This document shows, piece after piece, positions 54,994-64,000 of a DNA stretch of 64,000 nt. Below the pieces are notes generated by a model. It searched no databases, was not told the origin of the DNA, and saw only the letters and a program-made list of their open reading frames with translations. Source of the stretch: Shinisaurus crocodilurus (lineage: Eukaryota; Chordata; Lepidosauria; Squamata; Shinisauridae); the NCBI GenBank assembly GCA_021292165.1, contig CM037879.1, forward strand, positions 113,328,359 to 113,392,358, read 5' to 3'. How positions within the stretch are numbered: the stretch's first letter is position 1; each line of letters begins with the position of its first letter. Made by a program: the position numbers and the translations under genes.

Positions 54994-57607
54994 AGGTTGT
55001 ATGAAGCTATCCTTGCTACAAGGTTTGGCAGACCATGCTCTTGTGAATGCTTTCCTGTACTGTCTTTAGTCATGTATGAGTGGGTGCTTGGAAATGAACT
55101 GATCCTGTGGTAATCACAAAATTAAGGAAGGCTGACTTTGAGCTCATTCTTTTTCGCAACTTTATGCACCAAAATATTCCTCAGAGAAAATAACTTTATT
55201 GCTTCCACTGTAGTAAGACTTAGGAGGAAGAGAGAAAAGGTTTTGGGGCCAGGCTTAGAATCAAAGGGCAGACCAAAAAGAGGGAATAGCAGCAGAGCAT
55301 TATCTGAGGCACCTCGAGGGAACCGAAATGTGAAAGACAGATGCTGGCCTGCACAAGCAGATTCTGGAGGATTAGTTTCTGGGTGTTTAAGTGGAAGCAG
55401 CTGGGATCCTCTGCAGGAGGCTCCGTTGAACGGAAAATGTAACCTGCAAGGTTGCGGAATGACAAGGCCATCTCGAATGCTGGTGAGGCAGAGAGGCCAA
55501 TGCCAACAATAAAGTGGAGGGAATAAAGCAGTGTGAAAGAAAGAAAGAACAAGGTTGCCTGCCACAGGTTTCCTGTACATTTAATGAACAGGCAGCTTCC
55601 ATAAATGGCAGGGTATGGAGTTCTGGAACAATGGTGAACACAGCAGTGTCACTATCCAACAGGGCGGCGCCGGCGACACAGCCAACAGAAGGGTTGCTGA
55701 CGAAACAGAAAATAAAATTTCAGGGACGAAAGGAAGAAGACTTTCATCTTTTAGATTTAAAGTCAGAGAGGTTGTGCCTTCTGGCATGTAGGATGATGGA
55801 CACAAATGGCCTCCTCTGTTCCAGCAGATCTGTAGCTGTCATTTGAATCAAGATAATGTAATTCATTATGCACTGAAATGTCCCTTATATGAGGGACCAA
55901 GGAAACAATTCTTAGAAAACATTTTGTTTAATTTAAAACAACCTGTTCTGATCAGGAAATCCTCACCCTTTTACTGGAAGACTTTCACCATTTTGTTACA
56001 CTGAGCAGCTTTTATGCTCTACCAGAAAGGAAATTCCAGGCAAAGAAAATTCTAGGATCAGGGAAGGTAGCAAAGGTTCATTAGGTTACATATATATATG
56101 TACCTGGCTGAGTCAGGTGTATTTTAATTCTACTGTGCCAACTGACAATAGGATGGCACCAATAACACTGAGTATGATACATTTGGCTGAAGAACTATTA
56201 TTCATGTGTTCTAGTCAAGTTCTATAACGCAAAATAAAACCGTGGATAAAAATGATCTCTCTAATATTGATAATATCACAGGGATTCAGTTTTTAGAAGC
56301 CTAAATGCAGGAAATGCACCACAGATGTGAAGATATATTTAAAATAAGCATGCAAATCTTGAAAAGTGTCAGAAAGCAGAGCACAGAAGGACTGGGGAAG
56401 TTGGAAGCTCCAACGAAAACAGTGACACAGCAATCCTAGGAAGGTTGGGAGCAGGAGGAACCACCACTTCTCTAAGTCCTACTGGACTGATGCTGGACAG
56501 GGAAGAAGATGGGGGGAGGTATTTAGCTTCTCCCACCTCTCCGTTTTTGTCTTTTATAAATTTTCCTCTCCCATTGGTTCCAATAGGACAAAAAATAACC
56601 ATCCCGGTTCCAGGACTGGCACAGCTTTTTTCCCATCTGGGGCAGGAATGTATCTGGGGACCTTGGATCCAGCAGATCCAAAGCCTCCCCTGATCCATCT
56701 GTGTGACACCCCTTTTTGTCCTTACTGCTCATGGAGCACCACTGGCTGGGAAACCACAGTAGCAGAGCTCTGTTGCCTGTCCACAGTGGATCTCCCTCTC
56801 CGCCTACAGAGACTCTACAGTTTCTTATAATACCTGGGATGATCTCTTAGGGATCATAGGATTACATCCTTAAAGACCACTCTTTTAAAAGATACCACTA
56901 GCTGGGTTCAATCAGTTTTATTAATGTGACACCACTTCACAACCTGAACCTTAAAAATCTTGAAACAGGCATAGATGTTATGTTGGGCAGTTGGGGAGAG
57001 AGAGAATAGGGTTGGTTTTTTAACCATAGTTTAGTGTCATGGTTTCCAACTAGCTTCCATAAATATATTGTCTAGAAGTCTTTTTTTTTTTCTTTTCGAT
57101 TTTAAAAGGAGAAAAAAGTGAAACTGTTTCCCAGGATACCAATGAGAACTTGTAGGACAGACAGACACAAACAGCATTACAGGCCAGCTATCTCTGTACT
57201 ACATAAATAGACATGTTATTTTGCAACTGCAAGGCACAAATTAATGCACCAAATCCATGCAGAAATATTATGGCTCTAAAAGATTTATATGATCATATAG
57301 GCCATTTTTAATGGAAGAGTTAGTGTGCAAGAAATCATAACTATTTAATGATTTAAACATTACCATCAGCAAAATAACTTAAACGTGATTAAATTTAAGC
57401 AAAATGTGCTCTAGTTCTGAAATATCTCTCAATATTTCCACCAGCCCAACCTCCCAATCAACTCGACAGCCTTTATATATAGATCAAATAAAAATATTGC
57501 ATTGTTCAAATTGATGTTTTGCTCCATGCAGCAGTTGCTAACAAGACAACCTATTTCTGCTAATAAAAATGAGCACTATTCATGATGATCAGTTTTCTTT
57601 TTATATA
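54994..57607. other. Intronic DNA, no gene accepted
   Basis: Long open frames at 55122-55846 occur on both strands at once and have no domain, Met context or splice pattern; they are treated as chance. No repeat family was recognised. Confidence 0.35.
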
Positions 57608-57776
57608 CAGTATTTTTCCATGTATAAGACTACACTTTTTCCTAAAAATCGCTAGACTAAAAATTGAGGGTCGTCTTATACACGGAAGTAAGCCGAGGAG
57701 AGAACCGCGTGGTTGCAAAACTGCCCAGTGGGGTGCGTCTTATACATGGGGGCGTCTTATAGACGGAAAAATACGG
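57608..57776. mobile_element. Short mariner-like MITE
   Basis: Ends are CAGTATTTTTCCATGTATAA and TTATAGACGGAAAAATACGG, TA-flanked, 169 bp. Its CMGTATTTTTC ends resemble those of the 41184-42577 element, so the two may share a transposase type. Confidence 0.8.
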
Positions 57777-58992
57777 TACTACTTTCTACTAAGCATTTGA
57801 TAGTGTTCAAATTTTGACAATATTGGTTTCCCGTTTACTGAAAACATGTTTTCAGTCAGTTCCATCAGCATTAATTCCAATGTACGGTAAATATCTGAGG
57901 AGAGAGACAGACAGACAGACAGACACACAAGACATGGCCTTTTGTTTTAGGGGTGTTAATGATGAGGCAGATTGAACCACCAACTCACTCATCGTCCAAG
58001 CTTTGCATTTTTCTATAATAAGCCTAGGGCGCAGGGTCCATAAGGATGTCACAAATTCCCCTCCTTTGAATATATTCTTCTCTGAAAAGGATCAAGCTCT
58101 GCTCCAGGAGAGCAGCTGGCTTTTTATTTTTCTTTAATGGATGGAAGCAGCAGGTTTTGTCCTCCCCCACTTCTTTCCTCTTCGGAGCAGCAAACACTGA
58201 TCTAGCAGGCCTCAGGTCAGAACAAGCTTTAACTGCATCTTGTCAATCACATAATGAGCTACTCAGATACTTTATACCATCTCTTTTATTTAAAATATAT
58301 ATCTTGTTCAAATGGGATTCCTTTTTGCCTCCCTCTGGTACACTAAGAACACAGGCTTATGACTAAAATTACCCTTGTTAAGAAGTAGGGTTCCTACCTG
58401 GACTTTTTGTCTCTCTTGTTTTCCTTTAGCTTTCCCTAAGAGCAAGTCAGAGCTAATTAATTTCTCTGCATTTAAATAAAATCAGAATATACAAAGCAAG
58501 AGCAGTTGATAGCCCCCTCCCCATGCACACAAGCAAATGGTAAACTTATTGCCAAAAGCAAAGTTAAGAAGATGGGGATTACTGTTCAAATATTTTTAGT
58601 TACTTCTATGATATAACAGAAATGGAATGATTTATATTAGAACAGCTTCTGTTCAGGGACTAAGTCACACATAATAGTTTATATTCTCCCCGCCCCCATG
58701 TGCAGATCTATGCCCTCAAGAAAAGGTTCAGTCACTAGTGGTTAAGGACAAAAGTCCAGAGGGTTCGCCATGCTAGTCTGTTACAACAAAACACAACATA
58801 GGGTCTTACGGCACCTTAAAGGCAATGGACTGGAACCACAGAAGGGTGGATTCCAACTTGTCAGAAAAGCACTGCATGAGAAAAGTGTCTGCAAATTCAA
58901 AGTGGTTCTTCCATTTGTGCCAACTCAAATGGACTTTGCACAAGCTCATTCTCATGAACATTTTTATGGTCCACTAGAATTTATACAGTTTA
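57777..58992. other. No gene or repeat recognised
   Basis: A short CAGA tract is at 57907-57926. The part at 58240-58500 is repeat-free AT-rich DNA that could be conserved, but nothing shows function. Confidence 0.35.
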
Positions 58993-59308
58993 GAGCCAGT
59001 ACAGTGTAGTGGTTAGATTTTCAGACTAAGACTGGGAAGACCAGGTTCAAATCCCTACTTAGCCATGATAATGAGGGCCAACCTGCCTCACAGGATTGTT
59101 GTGATCGGCCCCCTCCCATTTTGTCCTCACAACAATCCTGCGAGGTAGATTGTCCTGAACGATAACGACTTGCCCAAATTCACTTGGTGAGCATCGTGGC
59201 TAAGTGGGGATTTGAACCTGGATCTTTCCAGTCTTCAAATCTCCACTCTGAACTCTTTGAAGGAAAGGTAGGATATAAATATAGTAAATAATAAATAAAA
59301 TAAATAAA
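58993..59308. mobile_element. CORE-SINE with an inverted partial copy inside
   Basis: The forward head (GTGTAGTGGTTAGATTTTC, GGTTCAAATCC B box) runs to the core near 59105, where the strand switches: CTCACAACAATCCTGCGAGG, ACTTGCCCAAATTCAC and GATTTGAACCTGG (inverted B box) follow. The forward 3' tail (GGTAGGATATAAATATAGTA) closes the segment. The result is a head-to-head palindrome-like structure. Confidence 0.75.
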
Positions 59309-59309
59309 T

Positions 59310-59560
59310 TACAGCTTAAAGGACCACCTGTCTCCCTATCAACCTGCCTGGGTATTAAGGTCTGCAGGAGAGGCCCCCTTGAGGGCACCATTACCTGCAG
59401 AAGCTCATAGGTCAGGCATGTGTGAAAATGCTTTCTCCTGTGTTGCTCGCAAACTATGGAATGCACTCCCTCAAGAAATATGATTGAGACCCACTCTCTC
59501 GGGTTTTAGAAAGGGTGTGAAGACATCTTTTCAATTTAGCCTTTTAAAATGTGTAGTTCT
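59310..59560 (+). repeat. L2-like LINE 3' fragment
   Basis: Contains TTAAAGGACCACCTGTCTCC, GAGGGCACCATTACCTGCAG and CGCAAACTATGGAATGCACT, the decayed DNA of the L2-group C-terminal LWN.LP region. Confidence 0.65.
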
Positions 59561-59572
59561 AATGTTTCTACT

Positions 59573-60377
59573 TGTGGAGAGAAAGCCGACCCAGACACCC
59601 ACACCGCCACCTGCATAATCTCTGCCTAGGACAGAGGCAGTTCAGTCATTTGCATCAACCTACATTTGCATTCATCTCAATGGGACACATCTGCATACAC
59701 CCCAATGGTTCCCCCCCCAGCAGTCTCAAAGAGCTGCCAAACACCCTCAAGCACCCGAGGGGCACCAGGATCCCCCAGCAGTCTCAAAGAGCTGCCAAGC
59801 ACCCTCAAGCACTCGAGGGGTGCCAGGATCCTGCGAGGAAAAGCAGGTTCAGCCTGTCAGCTGTAGGGGAGGGGGGCAGCAAAGATAGGGGGTAAAAAGG
59901 GTCACCGAAGTCCTGATAGGTTGTTGGAAGCAAGGTGCAGGACTGCACGGAACCGCTCCGTGACTCCGGTCGGGACGAAGCCTCGCAACCCCGAGCAGGA
60001 CACTTGGTAACCGGCTGTAAGTTAGAGCAACTTACAGTGAGACTCTTTCTAGGAAATTCAAGGTTCTCCGAGGTCAATATTGTCTGTGGTTTTTCTGCAA
60101 GCCTCCTTTAGGCTGAATGTATATTGGAGCTGCACGCTCCATTAAGTTTTATAGACTGTTCTGTGTACATTGTGAAGTTCTTATCTGAATGCTTTGCTAC
60201 GCTCAATTAAAGGTGTTATAAACAAATCCCTGCCTGCCTGCCATAAGCTCTCAGTCAGCGTCTACTGCAGCGGTTATCCTCAGTTCACCCGGGAACCGCA
60301 TAAAGGGAGTTTTTACAGTGCAGGTTAACCCGTTAACTCCCGAACCCGTGCAAAAGGACCAGCGGCGGTCCTTCACA
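59573..60377. mobile_element. Solo LTR, non-copia family, CTACT duplication
   Basis: It starts TGTGGAGAGAAAGCC and ends GGCGGTCCTTCACA (TG...CA), with CTACT at 59568-59572 and 60378-60382, a perfect 5-bp duplication. An ATTAAA signal lies near 60205. A 58-bp unit (CAGCAGTCTCAAAGAGCTGC...) is tandemly duplicated at 59718 and 59776. It shares nothing with the copia LTRs; an endogenous-retrovirus or gypsy-type LTR is likely. No internal genes remain. Confidence 0.82.
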
Positions 60378-60382
60378 CTACT

Positions 60383-62030
60383 GTTTTAATGTTCTTGCTA
60401 TTTTTTTTAAAGGTTTTATTGTTTTAAATTGTTTTATACTGCCTTGATGGCTTTTCAGTAGATAAGGAAATTTATTTTCCTTATTTACTGTTTCTTATAA
60501 ACTCCCTTGGTGTCTGAATAAGGAAAGTTAAGAAATTTGTTTGGATCACTTTTCAATGCAAACTTACCCAATTTACACTTCCTGAACCAGAATGCAGTTA
60601 GACATCAAAATCCATACTTTTCTGAAGTTTGCAATGCAGTTCGCAAAAAGAAATGTGCACAAAACCACTTCATTAAATGAGAAAATTGTTTGCAAAAAAT
60701 ACATATATTTGAAAAAGTGCATACATAAATGGCTATAATTTTTCATGTGAAATAAAAAAGATTGCAATCCAAAGCAGAAACAGGATGAAATGAACTATGA
60801 GAACCTGAGCTTGACAGCTTTGCCCATTCTTGTGCATGAAGGGGCAGCGCACAGATAGAGAGGGACTGTAGGGCTGTGCTGCTGGCTCTACCAAGCGGCT
60901 AGACAGCTCCTAGGTCCACATGCTAGGTATGGATGTCTACAGGGAAAAGTCTACACACAAAAGCTTCCAAATGAGTTGATTCCAGCTTGCATGGAAACCT
61001 TACGCAGGTAGAGGTCTACTCACATGTGCTTTCCCCTGTAGACATCCAGACCTCATGCATGGACACATGGCTTCAGGGCCAGGAGCACAGCCCATTTGTA
61101 TGGATGATGGAGGCTATATTGTAATGCAACCCTCGATACTTTGTGGGACTACACTGCGAGAAGTCTCCCACCAGTTCTTGCACAAGAGTCCATGAAGGCG
61201 CATTAATACATTTCCCTATTTTCTCTTTCTGCTTACAAGTCTTTGGATTCAAGCCTAATACACATATCCCAGTATGAGCTTTCATGGGCCAGAGACTACT
61301 TTAAGATGCATGAAGTAGTCGCTTAATTGGGTATAATGATTAAAGACTGATTCATTGTAGGCAAGTGTGTTCAGGAAAATAAGCATACTATGAACATTTT
61401 ATCAGTTGTGGAATTGTGCATATATTATTTTCTGAATGCACCGAATGACTACCGTATCTTGTTCAGAGCAAATTAGGTGTGTATTATGAAATGGAAGTTC
61501 AGGAAAAGCATGAGATACGCTTCCTAAGCATATAGGATTAAAAAAGGGAGTGAGGGAGACTCATGAAAAAATCCCCATCACTGAAGTTTTAATCCTTTAC
61601 CATTAAGGCCATAAAGATGGCCAAGCAACAAGCAGATAACCCTGAGATAACTTGGCCACCTGTATCATATCACCAAGTGGTAAGAACTCTGCTGCACATC
61701 AGGTGCAGATATACAGTAAAATGTGTGGCAAAATGTTAATCTGTATCCAATTTCTGCTAAGGTGCTCTATAACCATCACACCAGCTCCACAGGCCTGGTG
61801 GGGGGATTACATAAAAAATCCAGAGAGAGGGGGAATAGTTTAAAAAAAAAAGAAAAAAAGGTTAGAATCTTATTCTTCCTGCTACTGTAACAATAATAAT
61901 GGGTGAAACCGTGGATAAAACTTTGGTATCTGTTCCTTTTTTGCTGTGTTTTTAGGAGTTGTTAATGATGAAACTGATGATGATGATGATGATGTTTTAA
62001 TAGGTGTTACTTGTGTATGCCATCTAAAGA
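60383..62030. other. No gene; a GAT tract
   Basis: A short (GAT)n tract is at 61974-61994. Otherwise AT-rich intronic DNA without recognised motifs. Confidence 0.4.
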
Positions 62031-62205
62031 ATTTCATAGATTTCATAGATCATAAGAGTTGGAAGTAGCCTACAAGGCTATCGAGTCCAACCCCCTGCTC
62101 AATGCAGGAAACTAGAGGAGGGGTCTCCCATCCAAGTAACAACCAGGCTTGACCCTGCTTAGCTTTCCACGCTCAGACAAGCTGAGCCAGCGTAAGCCAC
62201 AGGCC
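62031..62205 (-). mobile_element. 5S-rRNA-derived SINE with CR1 tail, copy 2
   Basis: Reverse complement of the same chimera as 47010-47181. On the plus strand it reads TTTCATAGATTTCATAGATC (CR1 end), GAGTCCAACCCCCTGCTCAA, then GTCTCCCATCCAAGTAA and GACCCTGCTTAGCTTTCCAC (5S body, inverted) to GCCACAGGCC. The 5S-to-CR1 junction (GAGACTCCTCCTCTAGTTTC-type, with one small change) is the same in both copies. Confidence 0.9.
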
Positions 62206-62470
62206 ATTTCATAAGGCAACTAATAAGTATAAATAATAAAATAAATAATAAGTGTTTTCCCACACGTTTATTAAAATATGACAAGGATGGTCATAGTTTA
62301 GCTCCTCGAACATGGTCCATTTTATTTTGAGAAATTCAAAATTGAGCTGATCTGTGTATTGTTCTTGTTTCAGAAAGAGGTGTGAAGATGTCTTTGTTCT
62401 TAATTTACTAAGCTAAACAATGATCCCAAACAGCCAAACACAGCATCAAAAAATCCATAACTGTGATTGA

Positions 62471-62698
62471 GAGCCAGTGTGGTGTAGTGGTTAGAGTGGT
62501 GGACTGGGACTTGCAAGATCCAGGTTCTAATCCCCACTTGGCCATGAAGCTGGGCCAGTCACTGACTCTCAGCCTAACCAACCTCACAGGGTTGTTGTGA
62601 GGATACTATGGAGAGGAGGAGGACTATGTGAACTGCCTTGGGTTCCTTGCAGGATTAAAAAAGATCGGATATAAGTGTAATAATAAAATAAATAACAA
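62471..62698 (+). mobile_element. CORE-SINE copy
   Basis: A box GTGTGGTGTAGTGGTTAGAG, B box GGTTCTAATCC, core GGCCAGTCACTGACTCTCAG and CCTCACAGGGTTGTTGTGAG, tail CTGCCTTGGGTTCCTTGCAG and TATAAGTGTAATAATAAAAT. Confidence 0.9.
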
Positions 62699-64000
62699 AA
62701 GAAGACATGAGGAGGCCCAAACAAAATTTTTGCTACCATGAGCCACTGCATCATGCAATTCATAGGCCTCCCCCCCCCCCCACTGCAGCCAGCCATGCCC
62801 CCACAACCCTCTAGAGTAGTTTTTGAAGTAATGTGGGGGACTTCAGGAAAGGGGAATCCCCCCCCCCCCCGTTCCACTAATGGAAGCCATTCTGTCAGCA
62901 GGAAGGACTAATTGGATACAACCCTCTGAGAACAGGCTTTCCAGAGTGCTCATTCCTCTCCATACAATATCTAAAAACATGGTTAAATAAAGCTATATTT
63001 AAATGGAATGTTTTTGGGCCAGGACAAATCTTGATTCATATTATAGCATATACACACCCTAACCTGAACATGCACCAGGGCTTTTCAATTACCCCTTCAT
63101 ACCAAAGCTTCTTCCCCGCCACCCACCTCCCCCCCCCCCACACCCTGCCAAGCTGCTCCTAGGCAGAGGAACCCTAAAGAGTGGCATTTAAATGTAGCCT
63201 GAGGGTCTGCAGCCTATGAGCATGTGCAGTCACCACAGTCTAGCCTGAAATCTGGAGCTCCCAAGAATAGCTTGTGTGTGTCCCTTCCCAACTCTTTTTC
63301 TTAGGTTGTTCAATTGCCCTAACTGGAGAGGATATTTTGTTTCATTGCTACTGAATGGAGAAATACAGTGTTATATATACACAGAAAGAGCTACTTTGAA
63401 CTAACTCAATGGGTCTGCAGTCAACTGGTAGCATTTAAAAAAAGAAAATACTTTGCCTTTTTACCAGTAGATGACCCCCCACTGATCCCCCCACACTTTT
63501 GCAATTCTTCTAGTTTAAAAAAATAATTTACATATGAGGGTGCTGTTGGAAGACAAAAGCACTCTTGGGCACATAAAACAAGTTGAGTGTTTCTTTGAAT
63601 GCTGGGATTTACAGGGTTGCTATTAGAACCTTTATCTGCAGTTTTTAATAATGCACATCTGTATTAGGCCAATACACCTCTCTGCTGTCACCAAACTTGG
63701 AGCTATATTCTGCTTACTTCTTAGGAACAGTAATTAGCTATGATCAATCATCCTTCATTCACTAGAATAAATGCTTCACTGACAGATCAAGTTTCCCATG
63801 TTTCTGTGTTTTATTAGGAAAAGTAGTTTTATTTTGGCAAAGTTATAGGAGTATATATTTGGTTCTGTCCCTGAATTTGGTAGAATACTAGATATTAGAA
63901 TTTTAAGATGTCAACTGCTTTCTCTAAGATTTTACTTTTTGGATCCCAATGTATAAAATTCATCAGTTGCAAACTGAAAATTAAAATATTAAAAAGCGGT
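62699..64000. other. No gene recognised; homopolymer C runs
   Basis: C-runs at 62771, 62860 and 63131. No motif-bearing reading frame and no repeat family recognised. Confidence 0.4.

Larger units (their letters stand above)
27078..64000 (-). other. LIN28B: LIN28B last intron, partial (inferred)
   Basis: I searched by eye for the preceding exon, which should encode the end of the cold-shock domain (motifs like EFTFKK and GPGG), and did not find it. The known gene has very long introns, so the whole right side of the window is read as intron. All elements listed to the right lie within it. Confidence 0.7.

Noticed and set aside
55122..55846. Overlapping open frames of 110-152 codons on both strands, suspected missing LIN28B exon
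   Set aside because: None of the products contains cold-shock-domain or linker motifs of LIN28B, and no other domain or splice pattern is visible.
27078..64000. LIN28B exon encoding the end of the cold-shock domain
   Set aside because: No stretch coding for EFTFKK- or GPGG-like motifs on the minus strand was found by eye. A translated search would be decisive.

Overview
The window looks like nuclear DNA of a squamate reptile, most probably a lizard. The evidence is one vertebrate single-copy gene exon (LIN28B, minus strand, coding part 26706-27075) inside AT-rich DNA packed with reptile-type mobile elements: CR1, L2-like, L1/Tx1 and another LINE, MIR-type CORE-SINEs, 5S-rRNA-derived SINEs, hAT and Tc1/mariner/Tigger elements, and a Ty1/copia LTR retrotransposon. 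The species cannot be fixed from sequence alone.

Host gene. The terminal LIN28B exon encodes both CCHC zinc knuckles and the basic C-terminus. Its 3' UTR runs leftward to about 22040, where a poly(A) signal is followed by a GT-rich stretch. That UTR carries let-7, miR-30 and miR-125 seed matches, mostly within its distal 400-700 bases, and has taken in several foldback transposons. No upstream LIN28B exon was recognised between 27076 and 64000, so the right 37 kb is read as part of the last intron. The left 22 kb is read as downstream intergenic DNA; in other amniotes BVES lies on that side, but no BVES coding sequence was recognised.

Left region (1-22 kb). A decayed LINE (1150-3304) is split by a solo copia-type LTR (2245-2911, TSD CTTAA). 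A CR1 element (7310-9785) is split by an inverted L2-type tail, itself split by a 5'-truncated L1 (7818-8866, 15-bp TSD). A nearly complete Ty1/copia element (10311-18610, TSD CTAAC, LTRs about 1% different) has a primer-binding site matching the anticodon arm of initiator tRNA-Met. Its 3' LTR was later hit by a 2.7-kb hAT-type element (15871-18586, TSD TGCTCACA). Its coding region is broken by one stop and about five frameshifts.

Right region (27-64 kb, intronic). It holds a CR1 3' end, a Tx1/L1-like LINE (39640-42690) that received three separate insertions, one of which (41184-42577) carries a GC-rich tandem array, a second L1 copy (44188-45182), an inverted L2-like LINE (45213-46520), two 5S-rRNA/CR1 chimeric SINEs (47010-47181 and 62031-62205), two further hAT elements with 8-bp TSDs, four Tigger-like MITEs and a solo LTR of another family (59573-60377, TSD CTACT). 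Exact target-site duplications were found by eye for most of the young insertions, so their order of insertion can be read. No complete protein-coding gene, tRNA gene, CRISPR array or intact autonomous transposon was found.
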